Assembly: GCF_029027965.1 (NCBI RefSeq) | Contig: NZ_CP119082.1 | Location: 290,001 to 354,000 of the forward strand | DNA length: 64,000 nucleotides | From: Paracoccus sp. S3-43 | GTDB taxonomy: Bacteria; Pseudomonadota; Alphaproteobacteria; Rhodobacterales; Rhodobacteraceae | Reading direction: 5' to 3' | Shown: in pieces, positions 19,186-28,058 of the stretch | Layout of the letters: every line of letters begins with the position of its first letter | Numbering within the stretch: position 1 is the stretch's first letter | Notes under the pieces: model-generated | The model's database searches: none | What the model saw: the letters and a program-made list of their open reading frames with translations, nothing else | Told to the model about the DNA's origin: nothing | Program-made: the position numbers and the translations under genes

Positions 19186-19810
19186 GCCAGGAAACTGACC
19201 GTCACCGGTGGCTGACGATGCCTCGAGAAGTCGGCTGATGCCGCCCATTCCGTGCGGGCCGCACTTGGCGACGCCGTCGGCGGAGGCGGTGGCAGGGAGG
19301 TGCATCGCCAGAGAGGGTCGCCGGTCTGGACAGGCCTGTGCGCTGTTGGCCAGATCTCTCTCGAAGCAACCTCGGCGCTGATTGGATCCCGCTCTCGCCC
19401 CGAGGCCCACGCAACGCCCGCCGGCCTTGTCCCAAGACGCGGCGTCGCGCATCCCCGACGCGTTTCATGCTCATCTCCTCGGAAAACGGTTCGGGATTTC
19501 GTCGGCTTTCGGCGGTTTTCCGTTTTGGCAGCGCTCCTTGGACAAAGGTCTTCCGGAAGGGGGCAGATGGCCGGGGTTTCTTCAGTCTTTTTATTAAAGT
19601 CCCCGGCGGAATGCTGAAGGGAGGCTTTTGCGAGCCTGGGGAAGGCATTGGATCCTCAGACCGTACGATCCTGCGGAACAGGCATCGACCGCGCCCACGA
19701 CCCCGCGCCTCCTGCGCGAGGCCCTCGACCGCCAGGGACAGCAGATCGAGGATCTCGACCAGGACCGCCGCCTCGGCCAGCAGCGCCGGGAGACCCGGCT
19801 CACGGCTCAT
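19186..19810 (-). other. Region with one doubtful small ORF
   Basis: No convincing gene fills 19186-19590. From 19810 a minus-strand ATG overlaps the end of the FtsH-like gene and opens a frame starting MSREPGLPALLAEAAVLVEILDLLSLAVEGLAQ, whose first 40 residues look like a real amphipathic protein; the frame then runs on in low-complexity Arg-rich sequence to 19202. A short coupled protein followed by a frameshift is possible. Around 19570-19610 there is an interrupted T-rich stretch that may end transcription. Confidence 0.3.
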
Positions 19811-21866
19811 GGCGCGTCTCCGGGTCCGGGCCGGGCCGCTCCAGGCCCTCATTGCCGCAGGTGAGGACGCGCTCGGCGCAGAGCCGGTCTGTGAGGTGCA
19901 GCAGCCAGTGATATTCCGCGGCGAGGAGCTGGCGGGCGCGGCGGAGCGCCGCGCGCAGCCGCCTGTCGGCGCGGGTCCGCACCGCCGGATCGGTCATCAG
20001 CATGTGCGCCGGGTCGGCGAAGCGGACCAGGCTGTGACCGCTAAGACCGTAGGTGAGTTCCAGCCGCAGGGCGATCTCCGTGGTGCGGGCCAGATCGCTG
20101 TCGGCGCCCTGTCCGGCACCGATGCAGCCGCTGCCCAGCACCAGCTCCTCGGCCGCCCGGCCCGCCAGCAGGCAGGTCAGCTGATCGATCAGATCGCGCC
20201 GGGTCAGCAGCGGCGCCCGGTGTCCCAACGCGACATGGCCGCCCGCCGTGCCGACTTGGATCTCCTGGACGCGGCCGCGCGCCAGCAGGGTGGCGGCGAT
20301 GGCATGGCCGGCCTCATGGAGGGCGAAGCGGCGGATGATGGCCGGCTCCTCCCGGGCCAGTCCCAAGGCCCGGGCGATGTCGGCGACGGTCAGGGTAACG
20401 CCCGCCGCCCGCGCCCGGCTGCGGGCTTCACGAACCGCGCCGTCGATGGCGGCGGCGCTCTGGCCGATTGCGCGCCGGGCCAGGCTGTCGATTGCCTTGG
20501 CCGACAGCGCGCCGTCAAGACGCCGGGTCAGGATCCGGGCAATGGCGGCAGGACCGGGCGGTGGCACCGCGACGATCCGATCGATCCGGCCAGGGCGGCG
20601 CAGCGCCGGGTCGAGCGCCTCCATCTCGTTGCAGGCGGCGAGGACGACCAGGCCCGGTGTCCGGCCGGCGCCGTCCAGCTGTTCGAGAAGCGCGTTGATC
20701 ACCTGGCGGCGATAGGTGCGGGCGTGGCTGTCGTCGCTGCCCCGGTCGCCGGCGCCGTCGATCTCGTCCAGGAACAGCACCGCGGGGGCAGCCGCCTGAG
20801 CCTGGGCGAAGCTGGCGCGCATGGCGCGCAGCATGTCGCCCAGATGGCCGGCGGCCTGCCAGGCGGCGAGGCTGCCTTCGATCAGCGGCACGCCGGCCGA
20901 GGCGGCGATGGCACGGGCCAGCCAGGTCTTGCCGGTGCCGGGCGGTCCCACGAACAGGAGCGACCGGGTCATGTCGGACCATTCGATGCGCCCGGCCTGC
21001 CAAGCGGCGAGATCGGCGACCAGGCGGCGGGCGGCCACCTCGGCCGCGCCATGGCCGACGATGTCGTCCAGGATCGGAGCGTTGGACCGGTTGGAACGGG
21101 TCATGCGGTGCAGCTCGGCGATCTGCCGGTCGCAGATGCGGTGGCGCAGGGCGAAGCGCAGCTGGAGCGGCGACAGCGCCCGCAGTGCGGCGTCATCCGG
21201 CAGGGTGGCCCGCAGGTGGGCCGTGCCGCCGCCGCGCAGGCCGAGGGCGGCGGCCACCAGCCATCCGTCCACGGGGCCGAGGCGCAGCGGCGCGGGCAGC
21301 GTGGCGGCGATCTCGCCGGGCATGGCCACGCCCGCCTCCACCAGCAGGACATGCGGGGCGGTCGTCGCGCTGATCGCCGTTATGGCGGGGGCGACGGCGT
21401 CCTCGGGCCGCCCGGCCGCGCGGGTGTCCCCGACGGCGCGCAGGGCGATGATCCGCACCGGCGGGCGCCCGTTGCCGGGTGCCAGCAGGGCGGTGAGCAG
21501 CGAGGCCGCGTCGTCGATCATCCCGTCGGGTGGGCACCAGAGTACCGTGACCGCGCCGACCGCCGTCAGCGCGGCAATGGCCTCAGAGGTCGGCAGCGCC
21601 CGGCACAGCCCGGCAAGGGCGATGGCGCGCAGCGGGTCGTCCGCCAGCGGGGTCGCCGGACGCGGGCGTTCTCCCCAGTCCGGCAGCTCCTCGATCTGGT
21701 CCTCGACGTCGTCGAGGCGGCCCTCGACCAAGGCCTGGAAGACCGTCTCGGACATCTCCGGCGCATCAGCGACCGGCGGACAGGGCGCCGCGTCCAGGCA
21801 GGCCGCGACAGTCAGGTAGTGGGGAAGCCAGGCGGGCAAGGCGGGCATGGCAGACAGGCTGGGCAT
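19800..21866 (-). CDS. FtsH-like AAA+ metalloprotease
   Basis: 688 aa. AAA+ module with Walker A GPPGTGKT (about 307-314), Walker B AVLFLDEIDGAGDRG (about 364-378) and a second-region-of-homology Arg cluster (ALRRPGRIDR). The C-terminal domain has the zinc protease motif HEAGH (about 520), as in peptidase family M41. It lacks FtsH's two N-terminal membrane helices; the first 270 residues are a different, unrecognised domain. It would be a soluble ATP-driven protease specialised for some plasmid- or island-specific substrate. Start supported by AAGGAG 6 nt upstream. Housekeeping FtsH is ruled out by the N-terminus and the context. Confidence 0.85.
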   Translation of the reverse strand: MPSLSAMPALPAWLPHYLTVAACLDAAPCPPVADAPEMSETVFQALVEGRLDDVEDQIEELPDWGERPRPATPLADDPLRAIALAGLCRALPTSEAIAALTAVGAVTVLWCPPDGMIDDAASLLTALLAPGNGRPPVRIIALRAVGDTRAAGRPEDAVAPAITAISATTAPHVLLVEAGVAMPGEIAATLPAPLRLGPVDGWLVAAALGLRGGGTAHLRATLPDDAALRALSPLQLRFALRHRICDRQIAELHRMTRSNRSNAPILDDIVGHGAAEVAARRLVADLAAWQAGRIEWSDMTRSLLFVGPPGTGKTWLARAIAASAGVPLIEGSLAAWQAAGHLGDMLRAMRASFAQAQAAAPAVLFLDEIDGAGDRGSDDSHARTYRRQVINALLEQLDGAGRTPGLVVLAACNEMEALDPALRRPGRIDRIVAVPPPGPAAIARILTRRLDGALSAKAIDSLARRAIGQSAAAIDGAVREARSRARAAGVTLTVADIARALGLAREEPAIIRRFALHEAGHAIAATLLARGRVQEIQVGTAGGHVALGHRAPLLTRRDLIDQLTCLLAGRAAEELVLGSGCIGAGQGADSDLARTTEIALRLELTYGLSGHSLVRFADPAHMLMTDPAVRTRADRRLRAALRRARQLLAAEYHWLLHLTDRLCAERVLTCGNEGLERPGPDPETRHEP

Positions 21867-21958
21867 GGACAGCTCCTTCGGGAAGGGCGAGGGACTGGGT
21901 GTGGCAGGGGAGATGCACCAGGGCTGGGGCGGCCGCAGCCGCCCCGGGCGGAGGCGGA

Positions 21959-23041
21959 TCAGCAGGCCGCCCTGTCGTCGCCCCCGCCATCCTGGCTGCC
22001 GCTGTCGTCGCCATTGTCGTTGCCGGCTCTGGCCCCTGGGCTTTCGTTTCCGTCGACCTCGGGTCGGCCAGATCGGGTTGCGGCGCCGGCGCCTGGTGCC
22101 ATGCCGCCCCCGGCGGCGGCCTTCTCGATCCTGTCGAGCCGGCGCTCCAGTTCGGCCCGCAGCCAGGGACGGTAGATCTCGCTCACCACGTTGAGGATGC
22201 CCCGGTAATCCCCGGGCGGCACCACCGCCTCGGGATGCTGCCGGCGCAGCCGGGCGTGCAGGCGCTTCTCGACGGCGCAGGCGGCGTGTCCCGTCGGCAT
22301 CGCCACGCGGCGCAGCAGCGTCACCTGCGCGGTCTTCGGCAGCCCCAACTGGTGCCTCTGGCGCTTCAACGGATTGGCGCTGTAGCCCAGCTTCAGCAAC
22401 TCCCTGCCGTCATGCCGGATGCCCAGCAGGTAGAGGAAACTGGGCTTGGCAGCCCAGCTCTCACCGCAGCCCGCGCAGTCGCACTGGCCCCAGCGGAGAT
22501 TGGCCCGGGCGATCCGCTGGGTATGGCCGCAGGCGTTGTGGTGGTAGAGGTGATAGTTGGGATTGCCGCGCGGGTCCGGGCCGATCCGGGTCCAGCCATG
22601 GCGAGCGGCGATCTGGCGTTCGCGTTTGGCAAAGCAGGTCTCGCAGCGCAGGCCGGTCTCGCCACGGGCGACGCGGTCGATGATCTCGAACTGCCGCCGC
22701 AGGACGTGCCCGCAGGTGGCGCGGAAAAGGCCGTATTGTGGGTGATCGGGATCGGGGCCGAGATAGGCGAGGCCCGCCGCCGCCGCGCGGGCGGTCCGCG
22801 CCGTCTCCAGGCAGGTGCGGCAGAGCGGCTGGCTGGTCATCAGGACATAAAGCCTGGTCACGCTGACGCCGCCGCAGCACCGGCAGCGCAGGGCCAGGTG
22901 AAGACGGTCCGTGACCCGGGCCAGGAGATCGAACCCCTTCTGCTCCGCCGCCGCGATCCAGTGGGCATGAAGGGGGCCGGGGTGGCGGGTCAGGCCGGCG
23001 GGAAGCGGCGCTTGGGCCGCGCAGGATTGCAGGACAGTCAT
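21959..23041 (-). CDS. Cys-rich protein with GIY-YIG (T5orf172-like) domain
   Basis: 360 aa from MTVLQSCAAQ, with AGGAG 7 nt upstream. N-terminal part (to about 200) holds repeated zinc-binding Cys pairs (CRCCGG, CRTC, CGH, CETC, CGH, CDCAGCG). The middle FLYLLGIRHDGRELLKLGYSANPLKRQRHQL resembles the GIY-YIG/T5orf172 nuclease fold, with Arg in the usual place (KR), followed by a conserved Glu in AVEKRLHARL. The tail is Gly/Asp/Asn-rich and probably disordered. A DNA-binding nuclease or sensor is likely; activity is uncertain. Confidence 0.65.
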   Translation of the reverse strand: MTVLQSCAAQAPLPAGLTRHPGPLHAHWIAAAEQKGFDLLARVTDRLHLALRCRCCGGVSVTRLYVLMTSQPLCRTCLETARTARAAAAGLAYLGPDPDHPQYGLFRATCGHVLRRQFEIIDRVARGETGLRCETCFAKRERQIAARHGWTRIGPDPRGNPNYHLYHHNACGHTQRIARANLRWGQCDCAGCGESWAAKPSFLYLLGIRHDGRELLKLGYSANPLKRQRHQLGLPKTAQVTLLRRVAMPTGHAACAVEKRLHARLRRQHPEAVVPPGDYRGILNVVSEIYRPWLRAELERRLDRIEKAAAGGGMAPGAGAATRSGRPEVDGNESPGARAGNDNGDDSGSQDGGGDDRAAC

Positions 23042-23197
23042 GGGAATGCTCCTGAAAAACAAATTAGTTGTGCCGGGAGCTGACGCGGACGCCTTGCGCG
23101 GCCACAGCGGTCCGGGACGGTGAGATACGCAGACCGGGCGGTGCGCGCGCAGCACGCACCGGTCACGGCATGCAGGAATGTCAGGGAAAGGCGGCTG

Positions 23198-23722
23198 TCA
23201 GGCCGCGACCGGCACCGGATCGACGGCGCTGTCGGCCACAGCGATCTCCAGCGGATCGACAAGCGCCGACAGCGAGGCCAGGTCGGCCACCTGCATCCGC
23301 GCCGCCGCCAGCATCGCGCCGACCCGCCGCGCCACCGGGCCGCTGCCGGGGCAGGCGAAACGCCCGTCGCCCCGCTCGAGCCGGACGGCGAGGCGCAGGA
23401 ACTCCGAGGAGGAGCCGGACTCGATCAGCGCGAACAAAAGCAACGCCATGCGCTTCAGCGGCTGGTCCTCTGGGCGAACAGGCACGGCCACCCGGATATG
23501 GTCGATGGTGGACAGCACCTGCGTCCGCGCCACCTCGGCGTCACGGTGCCAGTGCAGGAACGCCGGATCCCAGGACGCCGCATGCTCGATGTCGCGCTCG
23601 GCCTCGATATACCCGCTGACTGACCCGATCAGCCGCGAGAAGCTGCGCGAGATCTCGGTATGGGTGAAATGCGCAGAGGCTTTTGTCACGCCGGAGGGCG
23701 TGGTAGGGGATGAGATAGCCAT
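23198..23722 (-). CDS. Hypothetical protein
   Basis: 174 aa, predicted alpha-helical and soluble, no domain recognised. The ATG follows AGGAG by 7 nt. Conserved-looking features are the HWHRDAEVARTQVLSTIDHI helix and PLKRMALLLFALIESG. It is the first gene of the minus-strand block and is divergent from the ribbon-helix-helix gene at 23838, with about 115 bp of AT-rich DNA between them. Confidence 0.6.
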   Translation of the reverse strand: MAISSPTTPSGVTKASAHFTHTEISRSFSRLIGSVSGYIEAERDIEHAASWDPAFLHWHRDAEVARTQVLSTIDHIRVAVPVRPEDQPLKRMALLLFALIESGSSSEFLRLAVRLERGDGRFACPGSGPVARRVGAMLAAARMQVADLASLSALVDPLEIAVADSAVDPVPVAA

Positions 23723-23837
23723 GATTGATCTCCTGAGGATCGGTTGTGGTTAGGGCGGGGCAAGAAGGTGAGATCTCTTGCTTCCGTCCGCATTATATGG
23801 CACCGTAAAACATAAAATCAAGAAAAGATTCGTTGCT

Positions 23838-24017
23838 ATGGAAAAAAAGCGTGGCCGTCCTCCCGTTGATAGTGAGTCGATCAATCTCCGCCTGTCGCGG
23901 GAGCTTATCCAAGCGATCGATGATCGGCGACGCACTGAGGCTGATCTGCCCACTAGGCCTGAGATGATACGCCGCGCCCTCGTCGAGTGGTTGGATATGA
24001 CCCGGCGTGGTCAATAG
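23838..24017 (+). CDS. Ribbon-helix-helix regulator
   Basis: 59 aa from MEKKRGRPPVDSESINLRLSRELIQAIDDRRR. A basic RGRPP arm, then a beta strand (SINLRLS), then helices ending IRRALVEWLD, the ribbon-helix-helix fold of Arc/CopG-type repressors. Upstream DNA is AT-rich (23790-23835), unlike the GC-rich surroundings, so promoter and operator probably lie there. It precedes the restriction-type operon by 122 bp and is the likely local repressor; that link is inference. Confidence 0.72.
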   Translation: MEKKRGRPPVDSESINLRLSRELIQAIDDRRRTEADLPTRPEMIRRALVEWLDMTRRGQ

Positions 24018-24139
24018 GAAGACCCAAGGCGATAAGTAAACTTAGGAAGATGGAACCGAACGCTGCCACTTGCAGCAGCAAGCCACTCTGGTGGATACCC
24101 TGACAGATGGCATAAGCATGTCATGTTCTAGGGATCCCG

Positions 24140-27100
24140 ATGACCGACCTCTTTTTTCAGCAGCCTATTTTAAATTCCCCCTACGAATACCCGGGCCGGC
24201 ACTGGGAACTCGACAGGGATGGCCAGCCAACCAGCAGGATCCTCGAGAACCGTCGCCGATCTGATCTCATCACGCCGGTCCCGAAGCCCAAGAAGCGAAA
24301 GGTTTCACTGACGCAGGGCAGTCTGGGTTTGCATGACGGGGACGGAATCTCTTCCGATGTGCAGGAATACAATCCCACCCCGATCATTAATGAGGTGCGG
24401 CGTTTTGTTGAGGATTGGCGAAGTCTGCCTAATCCCGACCAATGGATGGTGACGTCGGAAACGGCGCGGCTCTTGCAGCATTGGCGGCACCACCCGTTCC
24501 AGGGCGTGCGCCCGTTCTTCTGCCAGGTCGAGGCTGTCGAGACGGCGATCTGGCTGACCGAGGTGGCGCCGAAGCTGGGCTCGCGCGCGGCCAAGTTCTG
24601 GGCGCATCTGAAGGGGGCCAATGCCCAGGCCAACCCGGAACTCGTGCGCCTGGCGCTGAAGCTTGCCACTGGTGCGGGCAAGACCACGGTGATGGCGATG
24701 ATCATCGCCTGGCAGACGGTCAACGCGGTGCGGCATCCGAACAGCAAGACCTTCTCGCGAGGGTTCGTGCTGGTTGCGCCGGGCATCACCATCCGAGACC
24801 GGTTGCGGGTTCTGCTGCCGAACGACCCGGAAAGCTACTATCGCCACCGCGAGATCGCTCCTTCCGACATGCTGGGTGATATCGACAAGGCCAAGATTGT
24901 CATCACTAACTATCATGCCTTCAAGCTGCGCGAGCGGGTGAACCTGTCGAAAGGCACCCGAACGACCCTTGCCGGCTGGCGGGGCGAGGACATCCAGACG
25001 CTGGAAACCGAAGGCCAGATGCTGCAGCGGGTCATGCCCGAACTGATGGGCATGAAGAACATCATCGTGCTGAACGACGAGGCGCACCATTGCTATCGTG
25101 AGCGCGTCCAGGATGCCGAGGGCGAGACCGAGGCCGACCTGAAGGGCGACGAAAAGGCCGAAGCGAAGGAACAGAACGAAGCTGCCCGGATGTGGATCTC
25201 GGGCCTTGAGGCGGTCAAGCGCAAGCTGGGGATCTCGCTAGTCTATGACCTTTCGGCGACGCCCTTCTTCCTGCGCGGCTCGGGCTATGTCGAAGGCACG
25301 CTGTTTCCTTGGACGATGAGCGATTTTTCCCTGATGGACGCCATCGAATGCGGAATCGTGAAGCTGCCCCGGGTGCCGGTGGCTGACAACGTGCCCGGTG
25401 GGGACACGCCGAAGTTCCGCAACCTGTGGGACCATATCGGAAAGGCGCTGCCGAAGAAGGGCCGGTCTGGCGGCAAGACCCTTGACCCGCTCAAGCTGCC
25501 GCCTGAACTCCTATCGGCACTTGATGCCCTTTACGGCCACTACGAAAAGACGTTCGAACTGTGGGAGGCCGCCAGGATCGGCGTGCCGCCGGTCTTTATC
25601 GTGGTCTGCAACAACACGGCCACGTCCGAACTGGTCTACAAATACATCTCGGGCTTCGACCGCACGAATGACGACAGGTCGACCACGCTGGAAAACGGCC
25701 GCCTGCCGCTGTTCCGCAACTATGATGATTTCGGCAACCGCCTTGCCCGGCCAAACACCATCCTGATCGACAGCGCGCAGCTGGAATCCGGTGATGCGCT
25801 TGACAAGGATTTCCGCGAAATGGCCGCGGACGAGATCGAGCGCTTCAAGCGGGAACTGGTCGAGCGCACCAGCGACATGACCGCAGGCGACAGGATCGAC
25901 GAATCCACCCTGCTGCGCGAGGTGATGAACACCGTCGGCCGCAAGGGCAAGCTGGGCGAGCAGATCCGCTGCGTGGTCTCGGTCTCGATGCTGACTGAGG
26001 GGTGGGACACGAACACTGTCACCCATGTCCTGGGCGTGCGGGCCTTCGGCACCCAGCTTCTGTGCGAGCAGGTGATGGGCCGAGCGCTGCGCCGCCAGTC
26101 CTATGAGCTGAATGAACACGGCCTGTTCAATGTCGAATATGCCGATGTGTTGGGCATTCCCTTCGACTTTGCCGCAAAGCCCACGATCTCGCCGCCGCAG
26201 CCGCCTTCGGATACCATTCGGGTCCATGCGGTCAAACCCGGACGCGATGCATTGACGATCACCTTCCCGCGGGTCGAGGGGTATCGGGTCGAGCTTCCGA
26301 ACGAACGGCTTGATGCCCGGTTCGGCCCCGATCACGTGCTGGAACTGACACCGGACCTTGTCGGCCCCTCGGTCACCAAGAACCAGGGCATCATCGGAGA
26401 GGGTGTCGACCTGACGCTGGAACATCTGGGCGAGATGCGCGCCTCGACCGTGCTGTTTCACCTGACCGAACGGCTGCTCTATACCAAATATCGCGACCCC
26501 GGCGATGCGCCGAAGCTGCACCTGTTCGGGCAGCTGAAACGCATCACCCGGACCTGGATCGACACCTGCCTGAAATGCCATGCCGGCACCTTCCCGGCGC
26601 AGCTTCGTTATCCCGAGATTGCCGACATGGCCTGCGAACGGATCAAGGCCGCGATCACGGAAACGCTGGAAGGTGACCGCCCGGTCAAGGCGATCCTTGA
26701 CGCCTACAACCCGATCGGCTCGACCGCCTATGTCAACTTCACCACCTCGAAAAAGACGCGCTGGCAGACCGACCCGCTGAAATCGCATGTGAACTGGGTG
26801 ATCTGCGACAGCGACTGGGAGGCCGAATTCGCCCGCGTGGTCGAGGCGCATCCCCGTGTCCTGTCCTATGTCAAGAACCAGAACCTCGGGTTCGAGGTGC
26901 CCTATCTTCACGGCTCGACCCCGCGGAGATACTTGCCCGACTTCATCGTGCGGGTGGATGACGGCCAACCGGAACCCCTGAACCTGATCATCGAGGTAAA
27001 GGGCTTCCGCGGAGAGGACGCCAAGGACAAGGCCAATACGATGCGCAGCTACTGGGTGCCGGGAGTGAACAACCTGGAAAAATTCGGCCGCTGGACCTTT

Positions 27101-27187
27101 GCCGAATTCACCGCCGTCCATCGGATGGAGGAGGAGTTCGAGAGGCTATTGGAAACCCTTGGGGCAGGGGAGGCGCTTGTTGAATGA
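24140..27187 (+). CDS. Restriction-type DEAD/DEAH helicase-nuclease (Res-like, BPTD_3080-type)
   Basis: 1015 aa. SF2 helicase: Walker A LATGAGKTTVM (about 175-185), motif II LNDEAHH (about 310-316), motif III SATPF, and motif VI region CEQVMGRALRR. The C-terminal nuclease of PD-(D/E)XK type shows LPDFIVRV followed by NLIIEVKG (about 930-955). This is the layout of type III Res subunits and of the BPTD_3080 family. It would translocate on DNA and cleave unmodified foreign DNA. Start ATG 24140 gives MTDLFFQQPILNSPYEYPGRHWELD. It heads a plus-strand series with NYN, methyltransferase and helicase genes. Confidence 0.88.
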   Translation: MTDLFFQQPILNSPYEYPGRHWELDRDGQPTSRILENRRRSDLITPVPKPKKRKVSLTQGSLGLHDGDGISSDVQEYNPTPIINEVRRFVEDWRSLPNPDQWMVTSETARLLQHWRHHPFQGVRPFFCQVEAVETAIWLTEVAPKLGSRAAKFWAHLKGANAQANPELVRLALKLATGAGKTTVMAMIIAWQTVNAVRHPNSKTFSRGFVLVAPGITIRDRLRVLLPNDPESYYRHREIAPSDMLGDIDKAKIVITNYHAFKLRERVNLSKGTRTTLAGWRGEDIQTLETEGQMLQRVMPELMGMKNIIVLNDEAHHCYRERVQDAEGETEADLKGDEKAEAKEQNEAARMWISGLEAVKRKLGISLVYDLSATPFFLRGSGYVEGTLFPWTMSDFSLMDAIECGIVKLPRVPVADNVPGGDTPKFRNLWDHIGKALPKKGRSGGKTLDPLKLPPELLSALDALYGHYEKTFELWEAARIGVPPVFIVVCNNTATSELVYKYISGFDRTNDDRSTTLENGRLPLFRNYDDFGNRLARPNTILIDSAQLESGDALDKDFREMAADEIERFKRELVERTSDMTAGDRIDESTLLREVMNTVGRKGKLGEQIRCVVSVSMLTEGWDTNTVTHVLGVRAFGTQLLCEQVMGRALRRQSYELNEHGLFNVEYADVLGIPFDFAAKPTISPPQPPSDTIRVHAVKPGRDALTITFPRVEGYRVELPNERLDARFGPDHVLELTPDLVGPSVTKNQGIIGEGVDLTLEHLGEMRASTVLFHLTERLLYTKYRDPGDAPKLHLFGQLKRITRTWIDTCLKCHAGTFPAQLRYPEIADMACERIKAAITETLEGDRPVKAILDAYNPIGSTAYVNFTTSKKTRWQTDPLKSHVNWVICDSDWEAEFARVVEAHPRVLSYVKNQNLGFEVPYLHGSTPRRYLPDFIVRVDDGQPEPLNLIIEVKGFRGEDAKDKANTMRSYWVPGVNNLEKFGRWTFAEFTAVHRMEEEFERLLETLGAGEALVE

Positions 27188-27320
27188 TCCGGGTCACTGT
27201 TGACATCTTCGCAACACCCACCATATACAAGGGGCACATCCGCCCCTTGGCAGTAAGCCCGTCCGCAATCCTGGACATGGCCGACCCCTTGGGGCTTTTT
27301 CCTTTTGCGGGGGCACACCC

Positions 27321-28055
27321 GTGAAAGTGGCAATCCTCATTGACGGCGGATACTTCCTTAAGCGGCTCGGCTCTGTCCGGCGCGATATCGACACGCTAGA
27401 TGCCGAGCAGGTGGACAAGGCCATCGGTCGAATGGTCGAAAGCCACTTGCGGCAGTTGAACCTGATCGCCAAGGCGGGCCATCATTTCAGCCTGCTTTAC
27501 CGCTGTTTCTTCTACGATGCGCTTCCCTACATGCAGAAGGGCCACCTGCCGGTCAGCGGCAAGGCCATCGACTATGCCAAATCCGACCAGGCAAGGTTTC
27601 GACTGGACCTATTCGATCGTCTGCGCCGACGTGCCAATTTCGCCGTCCGGCTGGGGCAGGTGCGCAAGGAACGGTCATGGATCCTGTCGGAAGATGCGCA
27701 AAAAGCCATCCTGAAAGGCACGCGAAAGCCCGAAGACTTGACCGACCACGATTTCCATCCCGGTCTGCGTCAAAAGGCCGTGGACATGCGCATCGGTGTC
27801 GACATCACCACGATCAGCCTGAAACAGCAGGCCGACACCATCATCCTTGTTGCGGGGGACAGCGATTTCGTTCCCGCCTCGAAGCTCGCCCGGCGCGAAG
27901 GGGTAAGGATCATTCTTGATCCGATGTGGCGAGAGGTTGAGCCTTCCCTGTTCGAACATATCGACGGATTGCGCAGCGGTTTTCCGCGCCCCAAACCAAA
28001 AGAAAGGCTCGCCGAGGCCGCTCCTGCATTCCAACCCCAAGACCCGGCGAAATAA
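27321..28055 (+). CDS. NYN-domain protein (LabA/DUF88-like, putative RNase)
   Basis: 244 aa. PIN-like NYN fold: VAILIDGGYFLKR at the N-terminus, DMRIGVDITTISLKQQADTIILVAGDSDFVPASKLARREG in the second half, supplying the acidic residues (D8, D155/D160, D179, D181 region). NYN proteins are metal-dependent RNases or nucleic-acid sensors. It starts 133 bp after res and ends 3 bp before the methyltransferase start, so the two are probably cotranslated. An NYN gene between res and mod is not part of textbook type III systems. Confidence 0.85.
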   Translation: MKVAILIDGGYFLKRLGSVRRDIDTLDAEQVDKAIGRMVESHLRQLNLIAKAGHHFSLLYRCFFYDALPYMQKGHLPVSGKAIDYAKSDQARFRLDLFDRLRRRANFAVRLGQVRKERSWILSEDAQKAILKGTRKPEDLTDHDFHPGLRQKAVDMRIGVDITTISLKQQADTIILVAGDSDFVPASKLARREGVRIILDPMWREVEPSLFEHIDGLRSGFPRPKPKERLAEAAPAFQPQDPAK

Positions 28056-28058
28056 GAC

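Noticed and set aside
19338..22175. 945-aa plus-strand open frame
   Set aside because: It is the antisense shadow of the FtsH-like gene, whose Walker and HEAGH motifs are unmistakable; the plus-strand product has no domain.
27240..27310. Terminator after the Res-like gene (CCCCTTGGGGCTTTTT)
   Set aside because: The stem would be only four pairs with a two-base loop; too weak to claim, and the next gene seems part of the same unit.
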